Shown here in pieces: positions 38,543 through 47,440 of a DNA stretch of 49,304 bases. Position 1 is the stretch's first letter. The number at the start of each line of letters is the position of its first letter. The DNA comes from a virus. The DNA is taken from the IMG/VR virus record IMGVR_UViG_3300032215_000120, positions 1 through 49,304 of that record; one strand, given 5' to 3'. The position numbers were made by a program, and so were the translations under genes. The notes below the pieces were generated by a model, which did not search any database, was not told where the DNA came from, and saw nothing but the letters and a program-made list of their open reading frames with translations.

Positions 38543-40311
38543 GAAACCATCCTTAGTTCTACTTTGTTCATGTTCAATCTTTCTTTGATCTTGTTGAACG
38601 GAGCATCCCACTCACCAAACACTTCTTGACGGAACAGCTTCATGGTGTCGTAGTACGGGCACTTATCACCATCTAAGGCATACAGGTAGTACCCCATCAC
38701 AGGGATAACCACCCAAGTCTCTACACCCATAGCCGCCGCCAAGTGGCTCACAGACGTACATGAACTGATCACCAGATCACAGGATGCAACAGCGTTTTTA
38801 GTCTCGTCCCACGTTCCTAATGGTACTTGTTTTACCCATGTAGGGCAAGCATCTGCACCCTCATCGCGCTGTAAAGATATGAACTCATAGTCCGTGCCTC
38901 GCACTGCATCAAACAGCAATTGATAGGGGAAGCGTTTATTGTGGTCGTCCTCGAATTTACTGTTGCCTTGCCAACGCAGACCAATGCGTTTCTTGTAACC
39001 TTTGATGACTGATGGCTTGTCAATGTATGCGTCGCCACGTAAGTCTGCCATCTCGTAACCGAGGTAGTACGGAGCCACCATAGCAAAGCACCAGAAGTCG
39101 TGGTAGACACCGTATTCCGCCCCGTGTTGGACGACAGCAGATACGCCTTCAATCTTATTGAACAAACCCACCAAAGCGCCTGAACAGCACACTACTACCT
39201 TGTTACCCCTCGCAACTAAGTCACGGGCGTAACGCACTTGGTGGATTTGATCGCCAAGGCCGTGATCGCAGTACAACAGGATCGTGCCTTTTGTCTTGCC
39301 GTCCCACTCTGGGGCTGGGGTGTCTGGGAACTTCTCACCAATAATTCCACAAAAACGCCCTCTGTTCATTTCTTTGTAGCCTTCGCCAATCTTGCCCTGT
39401 TTGAGCAAGTACCAACTGCGGTTGTACGCGGCTCGGTGGTCATTGGGACGCTCGGCATTGAGCTTCTCTGAGAGTCTCCACCCTTCGGTAAAGTCACCCA
39501 TCTTGCCTGCCGCGACTTGGAGGTCTAAGTCATCTAACTCAGGCATCGTGCGTGCATTGTCATTCCAGAACTCTGGTTGGCAGAATTGGTTGTAGTGGTG
39601 CTTCAATAAGTCTTTGGACTTGTCATTGTGCTGTTTAGCCAAGACAGGCTTGACATCGTGCATACCAGCGTAGCCGTGTAGGTTCTCGTCGTCTTCTTTG
39701 ACTGATGTGCCGTCGATGTTGGAGAAGTCATATGCGTATGGCTCCAAACCCAAGAACGCATGGATACGGTCTAGTTGACCCTTTGGATCAGCAAGAAGCT
39801 CGTCATACACAACGAACAGGAAGTTGTCTGGCATGGCTTTGTAGCCCGCTTCCAACGACAGATATGCCGCCTTCAGATGGTCAGCCAATTGTCCTGAGTA
39901 CATGAATTTATCTAAGTCATCAGGCTTTGCCACGCGCACAAAAGAAGCCATGCAATCAGGCACGGGGCGCACAGTAGCGATTACTTTACACGGACGATTC
40001 AGTACTTGGTTCATCGCACCCATGATCTGGGGGATAGGCCATCCACGGGACTTGTCAATGATGACAGGCTTGTCTGTGTCTTCGTAGAAAGCATCAATAC
40101 AGCCACGCATTGTCTGCGCTAACTTGTGCCGTTCTGGGTCGTTCTCGTTTAGTAGACCAGCGGAATGCCAAGTGTTCGCCAATCCGTCGAGAGCATGGAC
40201 TAAGCCAGATGTCGTAGAGACATGGGTTGCGGGGTTCTGGTTCAGGATAGCAGCAAGGACGGTTGAGCCTGAACGGGGAATGCCAGAGAGGAAGTGTAGT
40301 GTTTTGTTCAT
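38539..40311 (-). CDS. Sulfotransferase-glycosyltransferase fusion
   Basis: 590 residues. Residues 1-250 are a sulfotransferase: LSGIPRSGSTVLA (5'-phosphosulfate loop, 10-17) and the 3'-phosphate site around VRPVPDCMAS (114-123). A TPR-like helical linker follows (about 270-320). Residues 340-580 resemble TPR-linked glycosyltransferases of the GT9/heptosyltransferase fold: YCDHGLGDQIHQVRYARDL (347-365), IGLRWQGNSKF, DLVISSCTSVSHLAAAMG. It may add sulfate and sugar to a carbohydrate on the host or virion. It is flanked by the two RCC1 cassettes. Confidence 0.75.
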   Translation of the reverse strand: MNKTLHFLSGIPRSGSTVLAAILNQNPATHVSTTSGLVHALDGLANTWHSAGLLNENDPERHKLAQTMRGCIDAFYEDTDKPVIIDKSRGWPIPQIMGAMNQVLNRPCKVIATVRPVPDCMASFVRVAKPDDLDKFMYSGQLADHLKAAYLSLEAGYKAMPDNFLFVVYDELLADPKGQLDRIHAFLGLEPYAYDFSNIDGTSVKEDDENLHGYAGMHDVKPVLAKQHNDKSKDLLKHHYNQFCQPEFWNDNARTMPELDDLDLQVAAGKMGDFTEGWRLSEKLNAERPNDHRAAYNRSWYLLKQGKIGEGYKEMNRGRFCGIIGEKFPDTPAPEWDGKTKGTILLYCDHGLGDQIHQVRYARDLVARGNKVVVCCSGALVGLFNKIEGVSAVVQHGAEYGVYHDFWCFAMVAPYYLGYEMADLRGDAYIDKPSVIKGYKKRIGLRWQGNSKFEDDHNKRFPYQLLFDAVRGTDYEFISLQRDEGADACPTWVKQVPLGTWDETKNAVASCDLVISSCTSVSHLAAAMGVETWVVIPVMGYYLYALDGDKCPYYDTMKLFRQEVFGEWDAPFNKIKERLNMNKVELRMVS

Positions 40312-40325
40312 GGGTTTAGTTTATA

Positions 40326-41486
40326 TCAGGTAGAGGCAATTGCTATTGTGTTGTTATACCCACAGGCTACTTTTAACCATGAAGTTAATGAACCAACTTG
40401 TTTAGGGGAGGAGTACGGAGTCAGGTTATTAAGCCCAAGTTGCCCTTTCTCATTTCTTCCCCATACCCACAACGTACCATCAGTTTTTACTGAAGTTGCA
40501 GTATAAAACCCACCAGATACTGATAACCAATTAGTTAACAAACCAACTTGCATTGGTGATGAATAAGAAGTTGTGTTTCCTAATCCTAGTGTTCCGTAAT
40601 TATTTCCTTTACCCCATGACCATAAAGTTCCACCTTTAATAGCCATAAGCGCTCTTGCAAAACCCGTAACATTTGTCCAAGTAGTTAATGCACCAATTTG
40701 TTTTGGAGACGAATAGTATGTTGTGTTTCCAAGACCTAATTGACCTTGAGTGTTATAGCCCCATGACCAAATAGTCCCATCAGTTTTTAATGCAACAACA
40801 GATACAGCACTTGATGCCGAAGAAACATTTGCCCAAACAGTTAATGCACCAATTTGTTTTGGAGATGAATAATTAGTTGTATTGCCTAAACCAAGTTGAC
40901 CTACATTGTTATATCCCCAAGACCATAAAGTACCATCAGTTTTTAGGGCTAAAGTAGAGTAACCATTAGGAAAAACATTTGACCAAGAAGTCAATGAACC
41001 AACTTGTTTTGGTGAGGAATAGAGGGTTGTGTTTCCTAAACCTAATTCACCAGTACCATTATTTCCCCATGACCACAAAGTCCCATTAGTTTTAATGGCA
41101 AACGTGCTATATCCATTGTTAGATACGATAGACCAATTTGTTAAAGACCCCACCTGTTTGGGGCTAGAGTAATAAACACCAGAAGTTCCAAGCCCTAATT
41201 GCCCGTAATAACTATTACCCCACGCCCACAATGACCCATCGGTTTTAACCACAAAAGAACTGTAAACACCAGCCGCAACATTTAACCAAGTAGTTAAAGA
41301 ACCAACTTGCTTTGGTGAAGAATAATTGGTAATGTTTCCAAGACCAAGACCTCCAGCATAATTATTTCCCCATGTAAACAAATGCGGAGCAGGCGGGCTA
41401 GGCCAAGTCCCTGCCGAAATAGCAGAGTTAACCTGTTGCATTGTCCAGATGCCTGAGTATTGGGTTCCGTCGTATGTTATTGGCAT
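40326..41486 (-). CDS. RCC1-type seven-bladed beta-propeller protein, type A, copy 2
   Basis: 386 residues. The header (MPITYDGTQYSGIW...GTWP) is the close match of that of the protein at 37401. Seven blades follow, with GQLGLGNTTYYSSPKQIG-type cores; blade 6 has a short insertion (GKGNNYGT). The stop lies 14 bases before the sulfotransferase gene. See the gene at 37401 for the inferred role. Confidence 0.75.
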   Translation of the reverse strand: MPITYDGTQYSGIWTMQQVNSAISAGTWPSPPAPHLFTWGNNYAGGLGLGNITNYSSPKQVGSLTTWLNVAAGVYSSFVVKTDGSLWAWGNSYYGQLGLGTSGVYYSSPKQVGSLTNWSIVSNNGYSTFAIKTNGTLWSWGNNGTGELGLGNTTLYSSPKQVGSLTSWSNVFPNGYSTLALKTDGTLWSWGYNNVGQLGLGNTTNYSSPKQIGALTVWANVSSASSAVSVVALKTDGTIWSWGYNTQGQLGLGNTTYYSSPKQIGALTTWTNVTGFARALMAIKGGTLWSWGKGNNYGTLGLGNTTSYSSPMQVGLLTNWLSVSGGFYTATSVKTDGTLWVWGRNEKGQLGLNNLTPYSSPKQVGSLTSWLKVACGYNNTIAIAST

Positions 41487-41492
41487 AGTGTT

Positions 41493-42638
41493 TTAGTAAA
41501 GAAATCCAGCCATCGATTGACCGTTACTTGAAGTAACTAGCCAAGTATTTAAAGCACCAACTTGTACTGGAGAGTTTACATTTGCATTTGTTCCTTGGCC
41601 AAGCACACCATTACCGCCTCGGCCCCAAGTCCATAATGTTCCGTTTGTTTTAACGGCAGAAGAGGTTTGATATCCAGCAGATACTGTAAGCCAGTTAGTA
41701 AGTGATCCCACTTGTTTTGGTGATGAATAATAATTTGCATTCCCAAAACCCAAATTTCCATATTGGTTATGTCCCCACGCCCACAAAGTTCCATCTGTTT
41801 TTACAGCCAAAACAGATCCGGGATCCATAGCACCACTAGCTAATTTAGACCAATTTGTTAAAACGCCAATTTGCTTTGGGGAAGAATAGCTTGTTCTGTT
41901 GCCTAGCCCTAATTGGCCAAAACCGTTATATCCCCACGACCATAAAGTGCCATCATTTTTAATAACCAGACTGCTTCCAGTGTAATTGCTTGCAACAGCA
42001 AACAACCAATATGTTAATGAGCCAACTTGTTTTGGGGATGAGTAATTAGTAGTGTTTCCTAAACCTAACTGACCAGAACTATTTTGGCCCCAAGCCCATA
42101 GTGTTCCATCGGTTTTGACTGCCAAACTATGCCGGTAACAACCTGAAACTTGCAACCAATTAGTCAATGCTCCTATTTGTATCGGGGAGGAGTAATTGGT
42201 TCTATTGCCATTTCCTAATTGGCCGTAATTGTTATAGCCCCAAGCCCACAATGTACCGTCTGTTTTAATAGCTAAAACATGAGCATATCCACCGCCTATA
42301 GTTTGCCAGTTAGTTAACGCACCAACTTGTTTAGGACTGGAATAACTAGTTACATTTCCAGTGCCAAGCTGACCAACATTGTTTAAACCCCATGACCAAA
42401 GTGTTTTATCAGTTTTAATAGACAAAAAACTATATTGTGTGCAAGCTATTAAAGACCAGTTATACAAAGATCCAACTTGTTTTGGAGATGAATAGTTGGT
42501 TCTAGTACCAAGACCAAGCTGTCCATTAGCGTTGTATCCCCATGAATATAAATATGGAAGATACGTAGGCGTACCTTGAGCCAAAGGATTAAACCCCGGC
42601 TTAATAATACTTCCCAGATTTTGTTGGCGTAAGCTCAT
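41493..42638 (-). CDS. RCC1-type seven-bladed beta-propeller protein, type B, copy 2
   Basis: 381 residues. The header is SLRQQNLGSIIKPGFNPLAQ. Seven RCC1 repeats follow; the last is the most divergent (LGQGTNANVNSPVQVG). It is the first gene of the duplicated cassette in transcription order, directly behind a small structural gene. Variation lies mostly in the loops between conserved strands, which is where a ligand-binding face would lie. Confidence 0.75.
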   Translation of the reverse strand: MSLRQQNLGSIIKPGFNPLAQGTPTYLPYLYSWGYNANGQLGLGTRTNYSSPKQVGSLYNWSLIACTQYSFLSIKTDKTLWSWGLNNVGQLGTGNVTSYSSPKQVGALTNWQTIGGGYAHVLAIKTDGTLWAWGYNNYGQLGNGNRTNYSSPIQIGALTNWLQVSGCYRHSLAVKTDGTLWAWGQNSSGQLGLGNTTNYSSPKQVGSLTYWLFAVASNYTGSSLVIKNDGTLWSWGYNGFGQLGLGNRTSYSSPKQIGVLTNWSKLASGAMDPGSVLAVKTDGTLWAWGHNQYGNLGFGNANYYSSPKQVGSLTNWLTVSAGYQTSSAVKTNGTLWTWGRGGNGVLGQGTNANVNSPVQVGALNTWLVTSSNGQSMAGFLY

Positions 42639-42652
42639 TGGCTACTCCAATT

Positions 42653-43048
42653 TTATGATATGACTTCGTATGAGATCGTGTAAGTGATTCCGCTTGCAGT
42701 ACCCGATGTCACTGAGATTGAACTACCTTCCATCAAGTAGACGGCAGTTGTCTTATCCACAGCAATCACTGACGCGCTTGCAGGCACAGCGATAGTGGAG
42801 ATGATTGGGTAAGCAGTACCACCGCTAGGGGCAGAGCCTTGAGCCACAGCACCGTTTGTGTAAACAGACACAGTAGCGTTGACAGCAGAAGTGCCGTTCA
42901 CATTGGCGCATACGATCTGGTTGATCTTGTAGACCTGACCGCTAGATGCGGCGTTGGCTAAAAGGACAACAGCAGTTGTACCGCCGGGCGTGTAATACGT
43001 GGTTGTGCCGGAAGCTGTGGTAGCGGCTAATAGATTTGGGTTTGCCAT
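42653..43048 (-). CDS. Small beta-rich virion protein
   Basis: 131 residues, rich in Thr, Ala, Val and Gly, with alternating strands (VYKINQIVCANVNGTSAVNA in general) and ending ITYTISYEVIS. This composition is that of a tail tube, decoration or fibre-base protein. It is followed by the RCC1 cassette and preceded by a fibre-like gene. No family recognised. Confidence 0.55.
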   Translation of the reverse strand: MANPNLLAATTASGTTTYYTPGGTTAVVLLANAASSGQVYKINQIVCANVNGTSAVNATVSVYTNGAVAQGSAPSGGTAYPIISTIAVPASASVIAVDKTTAVYLMEGSSISVTSGTASGITYTISYEVIS

Positions 43049-43057
43049 GATAGCTCC

Positions 43058-43879
43058 TTAAATACTGAAAATAAAGTTGATCATTGTCGCCTTGGCTTGA
43101 GTTACGCCAGAAGCTGCGGGTGCTTGGAAGGTTGGTAATGCGCCTGCGCCATTACTTGTAAGCACGTAAGTTGCTGTACCGGGTCCTGCTGTTGCTTGGA
43201 AGTTACCAGTAGCCGTTGTGCCTGTGTAAACAATACTGTATGCGGTCGTTGTTGCTAGACCTGTACCGCCTTGGTCAACGCCAAGAGTTCCAGTAGATAT
43301 CAAGTTCTTGCTTGCATCGGTAAAGACTGGCTTACTGGCTGTCAGCGCGGTATTGTTTAAACCGCCAACGGTCAACTTAGTACCGTCAAACGTCATGTTT
43401 GCAGAACCAGCAAATGCACCACTGTTGTTGTACTGAACTTGAGTTGTAGAGCCTCCAGCAGAGCCACCGCCCACGCTTACAAAGTTTGTACCGTCCCAAG
43501 CAATGATTGCCCGCGTGCCAGCCGTGACCGTAACACCTGAGCCTGTAGCCGCCTTGACGATGATTGACTGGGTGCTACTGGTGTTGTTAATCACCACGTA
43601 AGTCTTAGACTGGGCAGGAACTGTAATCGTGCGAGTTGCTGTACCGCCCGCTGTCCATAATAGAACTGCGTATTGAGAGCTGTTTGCCGTCAGGCCTGTA
43701 CTTGATGCGCTACCAGTCGTAAGAGCTAACGTAATGTCTGCGTCAGCGGAAATAGTCTGTGTTCCGGCTACAGCAACGTCCACGATCTGTGAAATGGCAT
43801 TGTTGACGGTATCGCCCCACGTACCAGACAAAGTGCCTTGCGTGGGTAGCGTTAAACCAATAAGGGATGTGTTTGCCAT
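43058..43879 (-). CDS. Tail-fibre-like structural protein
   Basis: 273 residues. Low-complexity Thr/Ser/Gly/Ala sequence with an N-terminal segment (SLIGLTLPTQGTLSGTWGDT) and GVDQGGTGLATTTAYSIVYTG, both usual in phage tail fibres and in fibre-linked trimeric proteins. Ends TMINFIFSI. Likely a fibre or appendage that assembles as trimers. No chaperone domain is visible. Confidence 0.6.
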   Translation of the reverse strand: MANTSLIGLTLPTQGTLSGTWGDTVNNAISQIVDVAVAGTQTISADADITLALTTGSASSTGLTANSSQYAVLLWTAGGTATRTITVPAQSKTYVVINNTSSTQSIIVKAATGSGVTVTAGTRAIIAWDGTNFVSVGGGSAGGSTTQVQYNNSGAFAGSANMTFDGTKLTVGGLNNTALTASKPVFTDASKNLISTGTLGVDQGGTGLATTTAYSIVYTGTTATGNFQATAGPGTATYVLTSNGAGALPTFQAPAASGVTQAKATMINFIFSI

Positions 43880-43887
43880 TTAAGCTC

Positions 43888-44844
43888 CTACACTGTAGAA
43901 ATTGTTGTCCAATTGGGTGTTTCTGTATTACTTATAGCAGACCAGCCCGGTGTTTGTGGATTACTGATATTTTGCCAGTTTGCAGTCTCTGTGTCATCAA
44001 TAACCTCCCATAAATTTCTACCTGTTTCAGTAGATGTAATGGCTGCCGTTTCAGTGCGGCTTACGTGATATCCAGTTATTGCTGCCAAACTATCTGTAAT
44101 AGCCGCCGTTTCATTGGCATCTACAGTGTAATACGTGCCAACTGTATCTATGTCCGTAATCGCTGCCGACTCGGTTATAGAAGCTAACCAACTGAAGAAG
44201 ATGGAGTCCGTGGCCGCCATCGTCTCTGTAATGCTCTTAACAAACGTAGCAGCCGCCGATTCCGTTGTTGATGTTGCAGCCGTCTCGGTCACAGAAACAG
44301 GGAAGTTAGCCGTCGCAGACTCTGTTGTGCTGGTGGCTATGCTATCCGATACGGTGGTTGTATACGCTGTTGCAGCCGCATTAGTTTCCGAGATTGCCGC
44401 AGTCTCTGTTACAGAACGAGCAAAAGTAGCTGCTACGCTTTCGCTTGTGCTGGTTGCTGCCGTCTCTGTGATTGACTTGGCAAAGGTGGCCGCCACGCTC
44501 TCAGTCGTGGATGTGGCCGCTGTTTCCGTCAGGGATACTGGGAAGTTGGCGGTGGCGGATTCCGTAGTACTTGTTGCCGCTGTTTCTGTAACGCTTCCTG
44601 CAAATGTTGCTGCTGCGGATTCTGTTGTGGCCGTTGCCGCTGTTTCAGTCACAGATACCGCAAGAACTAACCCGCCAACTTGTGAGTCAGTTAATGCTGA
44701 AGTCTCAGTTACTGCGGCTGTAAAAGCCGTTTGTGCTGTTTGTGCATCGGTTAGGGCGGCAGTCTCGGTGACAGAATCAGCATAGGTAGTAATACCACCC
44801 CAGCCAAATTCTCCCCAAGTATTGTCACCCCAGCCGTATGCCAT
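43888..44844 (-). CDS. Thr/Glu-rich repeat protein, probable fibre or tail protein
   Basis: 318 residues. After MAYGWGDNTWGEFGWGG the protein consists of about 13-14 repeats of 18-19 residues with the core TETAATSTTES and variants. Each repeat is likely a beta strand pair, giving a long fibrous shaft. The repeats are conserved as protein but use different codons in the DNA, so they are not a recent expansion. C-terminal part (NPQTPGWSAISNTETPNW) has Trp-rich ends. No known family in my memory beyond fibre-like. Confidence 0.6.
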   Translation of the reverse strand: MAYGWGDNTWGEFGWGGITTYADSVTETAALTDAQTAQTAFTAAVTETSALTDSQVGGLVLAVSVTETAATATTESAAATFAGSVTETAATSTTESATANFPVSLTETAATSTTESVAATFAKSITETAATSTSESVAATFARSVTETAAISETNAAATAYTTTVSDSIATSTTESATANFPVSVTETAATSTTESAAATFVKSITETMAATDSIFFSWLASITESAAITDIDTVGTYYTVDANETAAITDSLAAITGYHVSRTETAAITSTETGRNLWEVIDDTETANWQNISNPQTPGWSAISNTETPNWTTISTV

Positions 44845-44845
44845 A

Positions 44846-45409
44846 TTAAGTCAATGTAGCCGTGTAAGTAACCGCAATTGTGTCGCCGTTAACAACAGAC
44901 TTAGAACTAGAAAAGTCACCAGCAGAGAACAATGTTCCAGTTGTATTGTCTTTTGTAGCGCTTCCGCCGATGTTGATAAAGCATCCAGCCACAGTTCCAG
45001 TGCTGGTCATTGAGAACGACACGGCTGAAGACGTAGCCTTACTTCCAGCAGAAGCCGCGCTAAACGATGGCGTAGGGCGGTTACCCGTATATGTAGGTGC
45101 ATTAGCCAAACCGACTTCCAGCCAAGTTGCGTGTGATGCTTGAGTGTCAGCCACAACCGCAGTTCCCGTGCCTTTAAGACCCATTACAACCGCTCCACCA
45201 GCGGTATTACCCAACGTGGTGTCTAGCGTGAAGTTCTTACCAACGGTAGTGACCAAGTTAATGATTGGCTCTGTCCATTTGACGTTGCCCTCAGAGTCAT
45301 AGCAAACAGCTGTGTAATAGCCATGAATAGACATCTGGTCTTCTGGCATTACGTTGTATTTAGTTGCCGCTTCGCACAAGTCGTTGGCGGTGATTTTTTC
45401 GATAGTCAT
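44846..45409 (-). CDS. Probable structural protein
   Basis: 187 residues. Acidic helical start (ITANDLCEAATKYNV), then a beta-rich, Gly/Thr/Ser-rich portion ending DTIAVTYTATLT. The composition matches head-tail or tail structural proteins. It sits between two other structural genes with short gaps. No clear family. Confidence 0.55.
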   Translation of the reverse strand: MTIEKITANDLCEAATKYNVMPEDQMSIHGYYTAVCYDSEGNVKWTEPIINLVTTVGKNFTLDTTLGNTAGGAVVMGLKGTGTAVVADTQASHATWLEVGLANAPTYTGNRPTPSFSAASAGSKATSSAVSFSMTSTGTVAGCFINIGGSATKDNTTGTLFSAGDFSSSKSVVNGDTIAVTYTATLT

Positions 45410-45418
45410 AAAGGCTCC

Positions 45419-45832
45419 TTAATTGGACGAACGGATTAAAGCTGCCGTAGCTGTATTAGCCGGCATCGTGATGGTGAAATTAGTTGAAGTCTTGTCGGAA
45501 CCAAAGTCCAACACAGCAATAGACTTGTTACTCTTAGAGGAGTTATAAATCAAGGCACATCTAGCAGTTACAGATGCACCAAAGACAACATTGGCAAAGT
45601 CTACGTAAGCTGTGTAGTTTGATGAGTTAATGGTTGTGCCCGTAAGAGTTACACCGCCAGCAACATACCCAGTCCCTGTGACTTCGTTTGTTGCGCTGTA
45701 TGCGGTGGTAGTCTCATTAAGGTTGGCGCTAGCTGTATACAAGGCAATCTTTAACGTGTCTGTAGACAGGTCGTGAATGCCTTGGTACAGCTCTTTTTTG
45801 AAGCTGGTGGTTTGTGTTTGTACGATGCTCAT
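45419..45832 (-). CDS. Probable tail structural protein
   Basis: 137 residues, beta-rich with TNEVTGTGYVAGGVTLTGTT and VFGASVTARCALIYNSS, a pattern I recall from conserved tail proteins of phages. ATGA overlap with the next gene upstream. Role in the tail unknown. Confidence 0.6.
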   Translation of the reverse strand: MSIVQTQTTSFKKELYQGIHDLSTDTLKIALYTASANLNETTTAYSATNEVTGTGYVAGGVTLTGTTINSSNYTAYVDFANVVFGASVTARCALIYNSSKSNKSIAVLDFGSDKTSTNFTITMPANTATAALIRSSN

Positions 45833-46497
45833 GACACTTGGACCCGTACCTGACCATCACGGTATGCGTCCATACGCTGTTTACCGTCGCCCAAGTTCTT
45901 GAGAAGAGCAATAGCCTGTACGTACCGATCTTGGTACAAGGTATACATGCCGTCAGTAGGATCACTCTTCATGTAAACGCCAGCCTCACACAAAGTACCA
46001 TACAACAAAGCAGAGTCAAAGTTGTCACCCAGCCATGTCGTGCTGGCAGTAACAATTGATTCCGGGTAGTAGTAGTAATGCAACTCAGCGTTGTAGTTTG
46101 CATCTGGCGTCGGGCCGAGAATGAAAGACAACTCATTGACGTTAGTAGACTGCAGTCCAAAGATGGCGTAGTGCTTAGGCTTGCCTGTACCTGCGGAATC
46201 AGGATACGCTTCACGAATGAAGTTGACATCCTTGTTTAGCAAATACAGATAATCGCCCGTCCCCGACGCCGGATATATAGCAATACTATATGTAGACAAA
46301 AAATCCGCAGGAGTGGCTAAATACTTATTCCCAGACGACAACACACCAGTCACGTTCTTACGTAAATTAGCAATCTGAACAGTGTTATAGATACGCTGTT
46401 CCGCCTGCTGGATCAACGTGTTGATCGTGGTGGTGTCAAATGTGTTCTGCGTGTAATCTTGTACAGCAGTCACAAGTTGGGCATAAGTAATTGTCAT
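45829..46497 (-). CDS. Head-tail adaptor-like protein
   Basis: 222 residues. It starts ITYAQLVTAVQDYTQN, then has helices with Gln/Glu (INTLIQQAEQRIYNT) and a strand-rich middle (LATPADFLSTYSIAIYP) followed by ELHYYYYPESIV. Phage adaptor proteins (gp6-like, head completion) have this helix-strand layout. It is near the 3' end of the structural block before the connector genes. Exact family not fixed. Confidence 0.6.
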   Translation of the reverse strand: MTITYAQLVTAVQDYTQNTFDTTTINTLIQQAEQRIYNTVQIANLRKNVTGVLSSGNKYLATPADFLSTYSIAIYPASGTGDYLYLLNKDVNFIREAYPDSAGTGKPKHYAIFGLQSTNVNELSFILGPTPDANYNAELHYYYYPESIVTASTTWLGDNFDSALLYGTLCEAGVYMKSDPTDGMYTLYQDRYVQAIALLKNLGDGKQRMDAYRDGQVRVQVS

Positions 46498-46500
46498 GTT

Positions 46501-46785
46501 TTAAGCCATTGGACCGCGAGCCATTACGCCCTTGGTAGCTGCGCCAGTACCGCGAATTTTGATGCCAGATGTCTTAACGTCTTCGCGGGCTGGATCGCCC
46601 ATGGAAACGCGGCGAGCCGGCATACCGCCAGGAGTTGATTCATCAGCATTCATGTTGTTGGGGTCTGACATATATTTACCAGCATTTTTAATGCTTGTAG
46701 CTTTACCAGACATGTTGTGTGGCTTGGCATAAGTTTTGGCATCACCAACTTCTTTGCCCATTACCTTTTTGCTAAATGTAGCCAT
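46501..46785 (-). CDS. Basic Gly/Lys-rich mini-protein
   Basis: 94 residues from the ATG at 46785, with GGAGG upstream; an upstream GTG is not needed. It holds basic Gly/Lys/Met sequence (GKEVGDAKTYAKPHNMSGK, SGIKIRGTGAATKGVMARGPMA). It is one of several similar small basic proteins at 46-49 kb. Virion or DNA-condensing role possible; not shown. Confidence 0.55.
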   Translation of the reverse strand: MATFSKKVMGKEVGDAKTYAKPHNMSGKATSIKNAGKYMSDPNNMNADESTPGGMPARRVSMGDPAREDVKTSGIKIRGTGAATKGVMARGPMA

Positions 46786-46786
46786 A

Positions 46787-47020
46787 TTAGCCTCCACGCT
46801 TGTATGTAAACGAAGACTTCTTCTGGTTAGCTACTTTAGCCATACCGCGACCCATAGACCTCATGTTGGCATTAGTCTTGCCACCCTTGGCTAGTTTTAA
46901 AGATGTGCCCTTGCCGCCTTTATGCTCTTGCATATCGTGCTGTTTAAAAGCTTTTTTGATCATTGCCTTGTCTTGGGCAACGTCCATCTTCATATCTTCT
47001 TTCATGTCACTTTTAGCCAT
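46787..47020 (-). CDS. Lys-rich basic mini-protein
   Basis: 77 residues, about a fifth Lys, with a helical start (AKSDMKEDMKMDVAQDKAM) and a Gly-rich end (RSMGRGMAKVANQKKSSFTY). GGAGCTTAAT precedes the ATG. Likely nucleic-acid-binding or virion-associated, with no recognised family. Confidence 0.6.
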   Translation of the reverse strand: MAKSDMKEDMKMDVAQDKAMIKKAFKQHDMQEHKGGKGTSLKLAKGGKTNANMRSMGRGMAKVANQKKSSFTYKRGG

Positions 47021-47032
47021 ATTAAGCTCCTT

Positions 47033-47440
47033 TTAACTAATCGTTACTGTACCAACAAATGTCGTCGCCACCAAGTAATTTGGCGTTAGAACGGCATCAA
47101 AATCACTAGCCCCGCCAACCGGATACCAGCCCCATTGAATGTCGCGCGAACCACCAGTTGGGTTTCCGCCATTTGTTCCGTTTGTCAATTGCAAACCATT
47201 CAATCCCGCGCTCACATATGTAGTGTCTGGACGGGGCTGATACACCGCTTGCGGATCAACAACTGGATACATACCCAATTGGAGCTGCGGTTGGTCAGGG
47301 TCCCAACAAACACTACAAACTTTGAGCTGATACGTCTTTGTCTTGATGACTTCAGTCTTCAGCTGCTTTAACTTATAACGCTGGCCGCACCTATCACACT
47401 CGGCAATCGAGTATTTACCTGATGCATACGGCGTTGCCAT
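47033..47440 (-). CDS. Zinc-ribbon structural protein
   Basis: 135 residues. The N-terminus holds CDRCGQRYKLKQL and CSVCWDPDQPQ, a complete zinc ribbon. A Gly/Thr-rich beta tail follows (LNGLQLTNGTNGGNP). Zinc-ribbon proteins near connector genes recur in phages of this type; role in the virion or in DNA ends is unknown. Confidence 0.6.
   Translation of the reverse strand: MATPYASGKYSIAECDRCGQRYKLKQLKTEVIKTKTYQLKVCSVCWDPDQPQLQLGMYPVVDPQAVYQPRPDTTYVSAGLNGLQLTNGTNGGNPTGGSRDIQWGWYPVGGASDFDAVLTPNYLVATTFVGTVTIS

Noticed and set aside
36232-42638. CRISPR-like array
   Set aside because: The regular DNA repetition comes from RCC1 protein repeats of about 150 bases in open reading frames, not from short spacers.
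44135-44785. 216-codon open frame on the plus strand
   Set aside because: It is antisense to the Thr/Glu repeat protein; its Val/Ser-rich sequence mirrors that repeat.
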